In this document: in pieces, positions 17,550 through 26,108 of the stretch
Numbering within the stretch: the stretch's first letter is position 1
Layout of the letters: each line of letters opens with the position of its first letter
Assembly (NCBI RefSeq): GCF_001399455.2
Contig: NZ_LLEI02000021.1
Span: 310,001-374,000 of the forward strand
Source: Vibrio bivalvicida
GTDB lineage: Bacteria > Pseudomonadota > Gammaproteobacteria > Enterobacterales > Vibrionaceae
DNA: 64,000 nucleotides
Direction of reading: 5' to 3'
Position numbers and translations under genes: made by a program
The notes under the pieces: model-generated
Seen by the model: the letters and a program-made list of their open reading frames with translations, nothing else
Told to the model about the DNA's origin: nothing
Databases searched by the model: none

Positions 17550-17636
17550 ATTTGAAATCACCCCTCCCATAAGTGTCTATTAAAAGGCAACTATGAAATA
17601 TATAACCTTGCTGAGTCAAGTTTATAAGGAGACTTT

Positions 17637-18548
17637 ATGTCTAAACATTTATCTGTTTGGGGCGGCGTTGTTATCGCTATCTTTTTCTGGTCTAGCAACT
17701 TTAACGTCATTAAAGCTATCGATGGAAATATATCGCCGCTAGTTTCCGCAGCTTTAAGATTTTCAATAGCTGCTTTGATTTTACTGATATTGAGATGGGG
17801 TATGCGATACCCACATGAAGTAAAGCTTAAGAGTAAAGACATGTTCTCGTTGTTTATCATCGCGACAATCGGCGTCACTCTACAAAACTGTTCAATTTTT
17901 TATGCGATGACTTTCACTGTTCCCGTCAATGCGGCAGTCGTTCAAGCAAATATGCCTCTAGTCGCTATTTTGCTCTCAGGGCTCATTCTTAATTCCCCCA
18001 TTTCGTATAAAACAATCTTAGGTGCGTTAGTGAGCTTTGTTGGAGTGATTATTGTCATTACGGGTGGAGAAACGACGTCAATAGCACTGAATATTGGTGA
18101 CATTCTTATGGCGTGCGCCTTGTTGAGTGGTTGTTTATATACGATTTTAGCGAAGCGTTTGACACCTCATATACCTGTAGGACAGCAACTGAGGTGGGTG
18201 TTGAGCATTGGTGCTATGCAAATGCTATTTATCGCAACTCTTCAAAGTGATTTTGGCAAAAGTATCGATTCTATTGGTGTTCAGGATTTGGCACTAATAA
18301 CCTATATGAGCCTATTCGGAACTTTGATTGCATATTACTTTTGGATGAAAGGTGCGATAGTCCTTGGACCGGATAAAACGGCATCGTTGTTCAATATCAT
18401 GCCTGTGTTTACTTTACTGATTTCTATCTACTTTGGTCAGCATGTTGAATGGGTTCATGTTTTAGGCATTGTTTTGGTCGGTGTTGGAGTGTTTATTGGC
18501 AACTCAAACCCCTTTAAAAAGGTATCGATTGAAGCGGTGAAAGCATAG
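17637..18548 (+). CDS. EamA/DMT-family transporter
   Basis: A 303-residue inner-membrane protein with about ten hydrophobic helices, arranged as two EamA repeats (about 5-140 and 150-290). The first repeat begins GGVVIAIFFWSSNFNVIK, typical of drug/metabolite transporters. Such proteins usually export amino acids or other small metabolites; the substrate is unknown. AAGGAG precedes the ATG. The divergent LysR gene is the likely regulator. A hairpin follows the stop by 12 bp. Confidence 0.88.
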   Translation: MSKHLSVWGGVVIAIFFWSSNFNVIKAIDGNISPLVSAALRFSIAALILLILRWGMRYPHEVKLKSKDMFSLFIIATIGVTLQNCSIFYAMTFTVPVNAAVVQANMPLVAILLSGLILNSPISYKTILGALVSFVGVIIVITGGETTSIALNIGDILMACALLSGCLYTILAKRLTPHIPVGQQLRWVLSIGAMQMLFIATLQSDFGKSIDSIGVQDLALITYMSLFGTLIAYYFWMKGAIVLGPDKTASLFNIMPVFTLLISIYFGQHVEWVHVLGIVLVGVGVFIGNSNPFKKVSIEAVKA

Positions 18549-18559
18549 ATTTATTAAGC

Positions 18560-18584
18560 AAGGCAGTACAATGAGTACTGCCTT
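18560..18584 (+). terminator. terminator hairpin after EamA transporter gene
   Basis: AAGGCAGTAC and GTACTGCCTT form a perfect 10-bp stem with a 5-nt loop. No long T-run follows, so it may need a helper factor or may protect the 3' end. Confidence 0.55.
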
Positions 18585-18607
18585 ATGCAGAAAAAGTTGA
18601 AGACGAG

Positions 18608-18992
18608 ATGACATCTGCGTCGATAATGATCATCGGCAGAGACTCTGACCCCGTGGAAACGGTGTATGTCTCTATGCCTCATGGGATGGCTTTGGCTTCA
18701 CTAATGGATGATTTGGCGCTGTTTTCGAAGCGCTATCCGGATATTACTTTAAACTTGCAGCTTGGTAATTATAGTGCCAGTTTGGGTCGCCGAGAAGCTA
18801 ATGTATTCATACGGGCATTCAAACTTAGTTCGTGCGCCTTTCTAGAAGCCAATTCCCTATCGCAGCATTTGGTTATTGATGCACAGCGATCTGCGCAGAA
18901 CAGCGCGAATTCGATGCTTTGTTGACTTCCTTGCAGAGCAGGTGCAGTCAAGGGAGAACGAATTTTGGGTAGCAGGGACGGTTAAAAAATGA
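18608..18992 (+). pseudogene. degraded LysR-family regulator (effector-domain remnant)
   Basis: In one frame, 18608-18810 gives TVYVSMPHGMALASL..FSKRYPDI and SLGRREANVFIRA, which read like the middle of a LysR effector domain. In another frame, 18861-18992 gives WLLMHSDLRRTARIR and FVDFLAEQVQ, the typical C-terminal end of such proteins, ending at a TGA. The DNA-binding domain and the central part (roughly 80 or more residues) are missing, and the two parts are out of frame. This is the decayed remains of one gene, with an internal deletion and a frameshift. Confidence 0.75.
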
Positions 18993-19001
18993 AGCGTTGA
19001 A

Positions 19002-20903
19002 TCAAGCTTGATTTGAGTGAATCTGATAGCGATTTCGGCCTGCATCTTTGGCTTGGTACAAAGCAGCATCTGCTTGTGCGAATACGGTTTCCCACTCTTC
19101 GGCAAGAAGTTCTCTTTTGCATGACGAAGCACCGATGGAGACCGTGATACTAAATTGCTGCTCATTATGATGAGCGATATGCTGTTCGACGTTCGCCCTG
19201 AGCCTTTCTAGGGTTTCTTCAAGTTTGTCTAAGTTGTCCATAGGCATAATTAAAACAAACTCTTCGCCCCCCCATCGAACCAAAATGTCTTTTTTTCGTA
19301 AGCTATTTTGTAAAGTTACAACCGTTTCCTTAAGGACTAGATCCCCAACTTCATGGCCATACGTATCGTTAAACAATTTAAAGCTATCAATATCAATTAC
19401 GCTAACGACATCAATAGGACTTTGCATTGAAGAGGGCGATTGCTCCAGCCAATTTTCCAAAAAGCGTCGATTATAAGCCCCAGTTAATGGGTCAGTGGTG
19501 TTTTGGTTACGCAATTCCAAGTTCGCTCGCTTTAAGCGGAATACACTGCGAGCAACAAAATAGGCCAATATCAAAAACAGTGCTGCGTAGAGGATCTCAC
19601 GCGAGCGCTGCTCTTTTAAAGTAATGGTCTGGAGTTGGTTTTTTGCTTCGAGTAGCTCGATCTCTCTCTTATTCAGGCGCCTTTCTAAGGCACTTTTTTC
19701 ACTGAGTATGTCTTCGTTATAAGTTTGGCGGTAATAGTTTTTACGCACTAAGTATTTTTGTTTCATGAACTTAAGTGCTTTTTCATAGTTGCCTATTGCT
19801 TCATGTGCTTCGACAAGTTTTGATAGAATGTCCATTTCCCATGTGATCTCTTTACTCTCTGAAGTATGCAAAATATTAAGAACTTTATGGGCATATGTGA
19901 TGGCTTGCTGATAGTCGTGCTGCATTAGATAAGCGCTTGAATAGGCTTCATAGCAGCTCGCCAACATAAGGCTTGAATTCGAGGCTTTTTCTGCCTGCAG
20001 TACGCAACGCTTCGCCATCGCGAGCGCTTCTTTGGGTTGACCAACGGTAGAAAATAATTGTGACATGTTGGATAAGGTCGAAATTTTTATTCGATTTGAG
20101 CCCGTTTTTTCTGCTTGTTTTAGTGCTTTTTTTATATAGTCTCGGGCTTGCTCATTCTGCCCCGTTGCGAAATAGATAGCGCTTGAATTGGCAAATAAAA
20201 TGGCCTCAAATAGGCTGTTGTCATATTTGTTGTCAGTATAGAGTTTCAATGCACGTTGGATATATTTGCCAGCACGCTTCCAATCTTCAGACTGCATATA
20301 GACGGTGGCAATATTGTTTAGTGTCATAGTGGTTTGAAAGTCATCACCAATCTCACTGACCAGTTCGTATGCGGTTTTGTAGTAATTCAAACTGGCTTTG
20401 ATATCGGAACGCTGAACTTTTATGTTTCCTAACCAGCGATAAGTACGAGCAAGAAGGCGTCGATAACCAATTTCACGAGCAACAGGCACTACCTCATTGA
20501 GAAGGTATTCCGCTTGGAGTAACAAGTCGGCATCAATAAGTTTAAGTGCTTGATTGAGTTTAGCTTCTGCAATTATCCAGTTTATGTTGTTCTCAGTCCC
20601 GAGTTTTTCCATATCAGGGATGCTTGAGCTTGTTATTCCTTCGTACTTTTTTAAATTGCCAAGAGCAAAGTAATAAAGTGCTTGAGAAGAAGCAGAAGCA
20701 TTACTAGGCAGCCTTACTTCGCTAAAGCTGTCGGACCCTGGGCGGCATAATGAATGATAGTAAAACTCAAGCATTGGGCGATCTTGAGGAGTAATATGTG
20801 AGTATAGGAAGTCCTGATCAGCCGCAACATTGCAGGCAGCATAAGTCGGAGCTGCGGCAATCCATGCCAAAATGGGAACCATTATGGTAAAAAGGAGTTT
20901 CAT
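19002..20903 (-). CDS. TPR-containing diguanylate cyclase
   Basis: A 633-residue protein expected to make c-di-GMP. The signal peptide (MKLLFTIMVPILAWIAAAPTYA, start 20903) leads to a periplasmic region of tetratricopeptide-like repeats (about 85-370). A coiled segment, one transmembrane helix (about 438-456) and a C-terminal GGDEF domain follow. The active site is GGEEF (about 545), and the inhibitory RxxD site is present as RKKD, five residues before it, so product feedback is likely, unlike the cyclase at 10265. An in-frame GTG at 20921 is an alternative start. The TPR region suggests a protein or peptide signal. Confidence 0.88.
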   Translation of the reverse strand: MKLLFTIMVPILAWIAAAPTYAACNVAADQDFLYSHITPQDRPMLEFYYHSLCRPGSDSFSEVRLPSNASASSQALYYFALGNLKKYEGITSSSIPDMEKLGTENNINWIIAEAKLNQALKLIDADLLLQAEYLLNEVVPVAREIGYRRLLARTYRWLGNIKVQRSDIKASLNYYKTAYELVSEIGDDFQTTMTLNNIATVYMQSEDWKRAGKYIQRALKLYTDNKYDNSLFEAILFANSSAIYFATGQNEQARDYIKKALKQAEKTGSNRIKISTLSNMSQLFSTVGQPKEALAMAKRCVLQAEKASNSSLMLASCYEAYSSAYLMQHDYQQAITYAHKVLNILHTSESKEITWEMDILSKLVEAHEAIGNYEKALKFMKQKYLVRKNYYRQTYNEDILSEKSALERRLNKREIELLEAKNQLQTITLKEQRSREILYAALFLILAYFVARSVFRLKRANLELRNQNTTDPLTGAYNRRFLENWLEQSPSSMQSPIDVVSVIDIDSFKLFNDTYGHEVGDLVLKETVVTLQNSLRKKDILVRWGGEEFVLIMPMDNLDKLEETLERLRANVEQHIAHHNEQQFSITVSIGASSCKRELLAEEWETVFAQADAALYQAKDAGRNRYQIHSNQA

Positions 20904-21139
20904 TAAATCAGGTAGTCTCACTTATTAGGGGTTGTTATCTTAAAGGTCTAAAACTTCAGATTATTAATACTTTAGTTTACCACCTTATAGATAGGCTGCA
21001 CTGCATTATGGACGATATTTAATAATGGTTTGTCCAGCCAATACCGTATCAATAGCTTTACATACCTTTACGCTCTGAATGTGTTTCTTTACTTGCCACT
21101 GCCTAGACTATGAGTACGTTGAGTAAACAAGGAATGACA

Positions 21140-22627
21140 ATGAAAAATGCGCCAATTAAAAGTTTGTTAGCTATAGCTAGTTTAGCCATATGGTCTAGTG
21201 CGGCTAATGCAAACGAGTTGACCACACCGATTGTAGAGACCAACCAAAGTCAATGTTTTGGAGTTAGAAACACATTGACGTCTTGTCCCTCTTCTTCTGA
21301 TGCCACTTTTGGACAAGATGCTCAGTATCAAGGAAACACACCAAGCTACACCAAAAATAGCAATGGTACCGTAAGTGACAACGTGACGGGTCTTATGTGG
21401 ACACAGTCAACGGATCTCAATGGCGATGGCAAGATAGATGCACAAGATAAGCTGAGTTATGACGATGCATTGGATTACGTCGCCTCATTGAATCATGGTG
21501 GTTATAGCGATTGGCGCTTGCCCTCGATTAAAGATCTCTATTCTTTGATTTTGTTTGATGGCCAAGACCCAAGTGGTGTTAATCAGCCCGGCACCGTTAA
21601 GATGATTCCTTTCCTTGATGCAAGATACTTCGACATGAATGCGGGAGATGTTCATTCTGGCGAAAGGCTGATTGACAGTCAGTTTGTGTCGAGCACCAAG
21701 TATGTTTCTACCACCATGAACAAAGATGAAACGGTGTTTGGCGTTAATTTTATTGATGGACGGATTAAGGGTTATGGCATTGCGAGTCCGCGCGGCGGTG
21801 ACAAAACCTTTTATGTCCTCGCCGTGCGCGGTAACCCAGATTACGGCCTCAACAAATTTGTAGATAATAACAACGGTACCATCACTGATAGTGCAACGAG
21901 TCTTATCTGGCAGCAGTCTGATAGCAAGTCGGAGATGGATTTTCCTCAAGCCTTGGCCTACTGTGAAAACCTTGAACTGGCGAGCAGAAGCGACTGGAGG
22001 CTACCAAGCGTGAAGGAACTGCAATCTATTGTTGATTACACGCGTTCGCCAGCCACAACTAACAGCGCGGCAATTGACCCAATTTTCAATACGACAGTGA
22101 TCACCAGTGAAGCAAACCGCAAGGATTACGCGAATTACTGGAGTAGCACCACTCACGAAAACATGAGACATGGTGGGCATGGTGCGTATGTCGCCTTCGG
22201 ATCATCCTTAGGTTATATGCGCAATGCTTGGATTGATGTTCATGGTGCGGGTTCTCAGCGTAGCGACCCTAAAACCGGAGACGCGAGTCAATACCCGACT
22301 GGACATGGCCCTCAGGGAGACGCGATTCGAATTGATAACATGGTTCGATGTGTTGCTGGTGGTGGTGTCGAATTTGTTCAGCAGCCGACCATAGCTAAAC
22401 GACCAGTAGAAAGTTACCAAAATGGTGGAACTAATGCTTCTATGTCGTCAAAAGGCAAGCAAAATATGGCTGGTTCGAGCAACGGACACTTTTCGCGTAT
22501 GGATCGAAATGGAGATGGAAAAATCTCTCGACTTGAAGCAAAAGGAAAGTTGGCGAAAGATTTCAGCCGATTTGATAGAAACAATGATGGTTATCTTACC
22601 GAAGGCGAAATACCAGTGAGAAAATAG
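21140..22627 (+). CDS. exported DUF1566 (Lcl-like) protein with EF-hands
   Basis: A 495-residue secreted or surface protein. A signal peptide ends near residue 25 (SAANA). Two DUF1566 repeats follow, one around 75-225 and one around 240-400, each with a SDWRLPS motif, and the second with YANYWSS, typical of the Lcl C-type-lectin-like fold. EF-hand-like calcium loops occur at DLNGDGKIDAQD (about 92), DRNGDGKISRLE (about 454) and DRNNDGYLTEGE (about 478). A role in adhesion or polysaccharide binding that depends on calcium is plausible. AAGGA lies 7 nt before the ATG at 21140; an upstream ATG at 21110 is less likely. Confidence 0.8.
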   Translation: MKNAPIKSLLAIASLAIWSSAANANELTTPIVETNQSQCFGVRNTLTSCPSSSDATFGQDAQYQGNTPSYTKNSNGTVSDNVTGLMWTQSTDLNGDGKIDAQDKLSYDDALDYVASLNHGGYSDWRLPSIKDLYSLILFDGQDPSGVNQPGTVKMIPFLDARYFDMNAGDVHSGERLIDSQFVSSTKYVSTTMNKDETVFGVNFIDGRIKGYGIASPRGGDKTFYVLAVRGNPDYGLNKFVDNNNGTITDSATSLIWQQSDSKSEMDFPQALAYCENLELASRSDWRLPSVKELQSIVDYTRSPATTNSAAIDPIFNTTVITSEANRKDYANYWSSTTHENMRHGGHGAYVAFGSSLGYMRNAWIDVHGAGSQRSDPKTGDASQYPTGHGPQGDAIRIDNMVRCVAGGGVEFVQQPTIAKRPVESYQNGGTNASMSSKGKQNMAGSSNGHFSRMDRNGDGKISRLEAKGKLAKDFSRFDRNNDGYLTEGEIPVRK

Positions 22628-22636
22628 TCAGCTAGG

Positions 22637-22667
22637 TTGACCTGTCTATAGCTTTATAGTTTAGAGT
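22637..22667 (+). promoter_or_regulatory. MerR-type promoter, copy 1
   Basis: TTGACC (22637-22642), a 19-bp spacer and TAGAGT (22662-22667). The spacer contains the dyad CTATA-GCTT-TATAG. It is nearly identical to the element at 23891-23921. It lies directly before the MerR-methyltransferase gene, so autoregulation is likely. Confidence 0.72.
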
Positions 22668-22688
22668 TAATGGTATCGACTAGAAGCT

Positions 22689-23870
22689 ATGAGTGGACGG
22701 ATGTACAAGATTTCCAAATTAGCAGAGCGGGCGGGCATTTCTCGTACCACTCTGCTTTATTACGAAAAGCTAGGTATCATTAAAGGAACGAGACAAGCGA
22801 ACGGCTATCGCTCCTACAATGACAAAGATCTCCAACGCTTGCTCCTACTACAAAAGTTGCAGGCTGGCGGTTTGACGTTGAAAGAATGTCAGGCTTGCTT
22901 AGACGCACAAATCAATCGTGATTTATTGAAAGACAGGCTGAATCAGCTCGATCACGAAATCTCGCAAAAACAAAAGTCCCGCGAACTGCTCGCTGCGCTA
23001 TTAGGCGAAAGTTCTCTTAGCGAGTGGCACGATACCCTCGACCAACTTGCCCCTGATGCGCATTTAGACTGGCTGATCAAACAAGGTTTTGATGAGAAAC
23101 AGGCCATGCGTTTGAAATGGTTATCAAAAGATATGAATGAACATGATCGCTATATGCGAGACTTTGACTTGGTTTTCAGCCAACTCGCGTGTTGGGGACC
23201 CGGAAGCCAACAAGATACGCGTTCAGCGATTCAGAAGCTGCACTTTACACCTAAGCATGTTTTAGAAATTGGTTGCGGGCAGGGCATCGCGACCCGAACA
23301 TTGCTAGAGCATACCCAAGCGCACATTACAGCGGTCGATAATGAAGAGTATGCATTAGAGAATATCAATCAAATCATGCAGCAACTCGGTGAAACAAAAC
23401 GTGTGACTACCGTGTGCGCCAATATGGCAAAATTGCCATTTGAATCTAAGCAGTTTGATCTGATTTGGTGTGAGACCAGTGCTTACATTATGGGAGTCGA
23501 AAACGCTTTCAAAGAGTGGCGACATCTCTTGTCAGAAGGTGGCTATCTGGTGCTCAGTGATCTGGTCTGGAGTGTTGATGAGCCATCGTCTGATGCCTTG
23601 AGCTTTTGGCACAAAGAGTATCCAGATATGACCACAGTAGAGGCTCGCATTCAGCAAGCAAAGCGAGCGGGATATCGGCTAGTTGATTCATTCCCTGTGA
23701 GTAATCAAGCTTGGGACAACTATTACCAACCGCTAAAAGATCGGGTGAATGAGCTCGCTCAAGAGTTAGCTGGATCATCTGCTCTCGTGGATTTGAACCG
23801 CGAGATCTCTGCTTATGACAACCGCAATGGTGAGTTCAACTATCAGATATTTATTCTTAAAACAGGGTGA
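22689..23870 (+). CDS. MerR-type regulator fused to a SAM-dependent methyltransferase
   Basis: A 393-residue fusion. Residues 5-115 are a MerR DNA-binding domain and dimerisation helix (AERAGISRTTLLYYEKLGII). After a linker (about 120-180), a class I methyltransferase domain begins with motif I LEIGCGQGIATRTL (about 191) and the motif II acid in AVDNEE; later come FDLIWCETSAYI and GGYLVLSDLVW. The methyltransferase may be the effector-sensing or effector-modifying half. The next ATG (22701) is an alternative start; neither has a strong ribosome site. The gene is preceded by a MerR promoter, and a near-copy lies before the following acetyltransferase gene, so the two form one regulon. Confidence 0.85.
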   Translation: MSGRMYKISKLAERAGISRTTLLYYEKLGIIKGTRQANGYRSYNDKDLQRLLLLQKLQAGGLTLKECQACLDAQINRDLLKDRLNQLDHEISQKQKSRELLAALLGESSLSEWHDTLDQLAPDAHLDWLIKQGFDEKQAMRLKWLSKDMNEHDRYMRDFDLVFSQLACWGPGSQQDTRSAIQKLHFTPKHVLEIGCGQGIATRTLLEHTQAHITAVDNEEYALENINQIMQQLGETKRVTTVCANMAKLPFESKQFDLIWCETSAYIMGVENAFKEWRHLLSEGGYLVLSDLVWSVDEPSSDALSFWHKEYPDMTTVEARIQQAKRAGYRLVDSFPVSNQAWDNYYQPLKDRVNELAQELAGSSALVDLNREISAYDNRNGEFNYQIFILKTG

Positions 23871-23890
23871 ATTTTTTTGATCAGTCAGTG

Positions 23891-23921
23891 TTGACCTGTC
23901 TACAGCTTTACAGTTTAAGCT
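23891..23921 (+). promoter_or_regulatory. MerR-type promoter, copy 2
   Basis: TTGACC (23891-23896), a 19-bp spacer and TAAGCT (23916-23921). The first 25 bases match copy 1 at all but two positions. It drives the GNAT gene and is presumably controlled by the MerR-methyltransferase protein encoded upstream. Confidence 0.7.
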
Positions 23922-23951
23922 GCGCGCATAAACTTTAAAGAGGAACACACT

Positions 23952-24488
23952 ATGAACTACGGTCTATTTAAGCCGAAAGAGACAGACGAACTTATTCAGT
24001 TATTCACTAAAACCTTTGGAGACTCTGAAGGCGTAGAGGAAGGAAAAGTTATTGGCACTCTAGTGAACACACTAGTAGAGACGACACCAGAGCAAGACAT
24101 CGCGATTTTTGTTGCGAGAGATGAACAGAAGATTGTTGCGAGCATTCTATTTACTCGACTTGCTTTTGAGGAGGAGCACGCAAGTTTCTTGATGGCACCG
24201 GTAGCGGTTAGCACTGAGTATCAAGGACAGGGGATTGGGCAAGCATTAATCCGTCATGGTTTAGAGGAGATGCGCAGCCAAGGTGTGAAGTTAGCTTTCA
24301 CATATGGTGACCCCAACTTCTACACTAGAGTGGGTTTCAATCCGACCTCTGAAGAGCAGTTTAAGGCACCGTTAACACTGAGCTTCCCCCATGGTTGGAT
24401 GGTGCAGACCTTATCTTCAGACATGATTCAAGCGCTTGAAAGTCGTCCAACATGCGTAGAAGGGTTTAATCATCCTGCGCTTTGGTAA
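23952..24488 (+). CDS. GNAT-family N-acetyltransferase
   Basis: A 178-residue acetyltransferase. The acetyl-CoA-binding motif YQGQGIGQALI lies around residues 92-102, after the beta-strand PVAVSTE, and FYTRVGFNP follows near 122-130, as in the YhbS-like subgroup. The substrate is unknown; resistance to a toxic amine is one option. An AGAGGAA ribosome site lies before the ATG. The promoter is the second copy of a MerR element, which links it to the preceding MerR-methyltransferase gene. A strong terminator follows. Confidence 0.88.
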   Translation: MNYGLFKPKETDELIQLFTKTFGDSEGVEEGKVIGTLVNTLVETTPEQDIAIFVARDEQKIVASILFTRLAFEEEHASFLMAPVAVSTEYQGQGIGQALIRHGLEEMRSQGVKLAFTYGDPNFYTRVGFNPTSEEQFKAPLTLSFPHGWMVQTLSSDMIQALESRPTCVEGFNHPALW

Positions 24489-24506
24489 TGAGTAAAACGT
24501 TAAAAT

Positions 24507-24533
24507 GCCGACAATTCAGTTGTCGGCTTTTTT
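24507..24533 (+). terminator. intrinsic terminator after GNAT gene
   Basis: GCCGACAA and TTGTCGGC form a perfect 8-bp stem with a 5-nt loop, followed by six T residues. Confidence 0.92.
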
Positions 24534-24654
24534 GTGTTTGTTAAGAAACGTCAGAGAGATAGCGTTTTTTGGCTTTCGCTTCAGGTTTGAATGGTCATCA
24601 ACAAGACAGCAGTCTATTATTCGAGGCAGTGCATAGTCAGGATAAAGGAATCGT

Positions 24655-25272
24655 ATGAAGCTAACGTTTGGAGTCATACTAAGCTTATGGGCTTGTCTAG
24701 TATTTGCAGAGCCCATAGAAGAAGCGCGCGAAAATGCGTTTATCAATGTAAATATGATGCTAGAGCTCGACGGAATCGAAGGTGCGATTCAGGATACCCG
24801 TCAGTCTCTCGACCAAGTTGGCGTTGCGCTTAACAGCATCGCGCAAAGTGGAAACTTGAATGATGAGCAACAGCAGCTATTGACTGACACCGTAGATAAC
24901 CTTAATCAACTGGTGGTATTGTCTAAACAGTCGGTAGCCGCAATGCCGGGGGCTTTTGAACATTCTAGGCAAACTGTTGCGACAGAAAGTGAGCGCTTTC
25001 TTAATGACTTACGCTCGCAAATTTTGCTGGTTATCGGCGTGATAGGACTCGTCATTGTGTTGGTCATTGCCGCGATTGCATGGTTGATTTTACGCCCAAT
25101 GCAAGAAACACTGGTTCGAGCTACGCAGAATATTTCTTCGATGGCTGGAGCGATTAAGACTACTGCTCAGGCATTGGATTCTATATCGAACCAACAGCAA
25201 GAGATTGCCAAACGTTTAGAGTTGGTTGGTGACCACAATAGCGACAATCAATCAGACTCGAATAAGAACTAA
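24655..25272 (+). CDS. exported/membrane hypothetical protein
   Basis: A 205-residue protein without a recognised family. It has an N-terminal signal (MKLTFGVILSLWACLVFA), a periplasmic helical region (about 20-120, heptad-like with many Gln, Leu and Val), one strong transmembrane helix (about 123-145, VIGVIGLVIVLVIAAIAWLI) and a cytoplasmic helical tail (about 150-205). The layout recalls the sensory half of a chemoreceptor or kinase without any output domain. AAAGGA precedes the ATG. It is the first gene of a probable operon with two glyoxalase-fold genes, 12 bp and then 8 bp apart. Confidence 0.65.
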   Translation: MKLTFGVILSLWACLVFAEPIEEARENAFINVNMMLELDGIEGAIQDTRQSLDQVGVALNSIAQSGNLNDEQQQLLTDTVDNLNQLVVLSKQSVAAMPGAFEHSRQTVATESERFLNDLRSQILLVIGVIGLVIVLVIAAIAWLILRPMQETLVRATQNISSMAGAIKTTAQALDSISNQQQEIAKRLELVGDHNSDNQSDSNKN

Positions 25273-25284
25273 AGGAGAAGGGTT

Positions 25285-25713
25285 ATGGAACCACGTGTCA
25301 GCATAATTACTTTAGGGGTGCAGGATTTAGAGCGCTCATATCAGTTTTATTCCAAGTTAGGTTTTCCTTCTTCCAAGAATCCTGAAGAGGGGATCATCTT
25401 TTTCAAAACGGGTGGCGTGTGCTTAGCTTTGTATCCGTTAGATGCATTAGCAAAAGATGTTTCGCTGGATATGGCGGTTGTGAAAGAGGGCTTTAGTGGG
25501 GTGACGCTCGCACACAATACCCGTTCAAAGCAGGAAGTGGATGAGGTGTTAGCGCTTGCGGTCAGTGCCGGTGCCAAGCTAGAAAAACCAGCACAGGATG
25601 TGTTCTGGGGTGGCTACAGCGGTTATTTCTCTGATCCAGATGGTTATTTATGGGAAGTGGCCTACGCCGATTTTTGGCAGTTCAATCAAGACGGCTCACT
25701 GGTTATTGAGTAG
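25285..25713 (+). CDS. VOC-family (glyoxalase-fold) protein
   Basis: A 142-residue protein of the vicinal oxygen chelate superfamily, with paired beta-alpha-beta-beta-beta units (about 5-55 and 70-130). LGVQDLERSYQFYSKLGF at the start and YFSDPDGYLWEVAY near the end are family hallmarks; the latter supplies a metal-ligand Glu. The enzyme activity is not known: members include glyoxalases, dioxygenases and antibiotic-binding proteins. AAAGGAGAAGGG lies just before the ATG. It is followed 8 bp later by a second VOC gene. Confidence 0.86.
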   Translation: MEPRVSIITLGVQDLERSYQFYSKLGFPSSKNPEEGIIFFKTGGVCLALYPLDALAKDVSLDMAVVKEGFSGVTLAHNTRSKQEVDEVLALAVSAGAKLEKPAQDVFWGGYSGYFSDPDGYLWEVAYADFWQFNQDGSLVIE

Positions 25714-25721
25714 GAGGATTC

Positions 25722-26108
25722 GTGGAGCTCAAAAGAATACATCATGTTGCGGTTATTTGTTCGGATTACGAGGTTTCAAAACGTTTCTATACCCAAGTTC
25801 TGAAGTTAGCAGTTATCGCTGAAAACTACCGCGCCGAGCGGGATTCCTACAAACTTGACCTTGCTTTACCTGATGGGGGACAGATTGAGTTGTTCTCTTT
25901 TCCTAATCCGCCAGCAAGGCCAACCAGTCCCGAAGCGCAGGGTTTAAGGCACTTGGCATTTAGCGTTGATTCGGTAGAGCAGTACGCCGCTTATTTGATG
26001 AAGTGTGATGTGGAAGTTGAGCCGATTCGAATTGATGAGTTTACTGGTAAGCCGTTCACCTTTTTCAAAGATCCTGACGGCTTACCGTTAGAGCTATATC
26101 AAGCTTAG
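25722..26108 (+). CDS. gloA2: VOC-family protein, GloA2/YaeR-like
   Basis: A 128-residue glyoxalase-fold protein closely resembling E. coli YaeR (GloA2). Visible motifs: IHHVAVICSDYEVSKRFY at the start, IELFSFPNPPARPTSPEA in the middle, LRHLAFSVD, and FFKDPDGLPLELYQ at the end. The His and Glu residues in these motifs are the expected metal ligands. The start codon is GTG at 25722, with AGGAGG just upstream. The precise activity of the family is not settled. Its stop overlaps by four bases the stop of the convergent HAD gene. Confidence 0.85.
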   Translation: MELKRIHHVAVICSDYEVSKRFYTQVLKLAVIAENYRAERDSYKLDLALPDGGQIELFSFPNPPARPTSPEAQGLRHLAFSVDSVEQYAAYLMKCDVEVEPIRIDEFTGKPFTFFKDPDGLPLELYQA

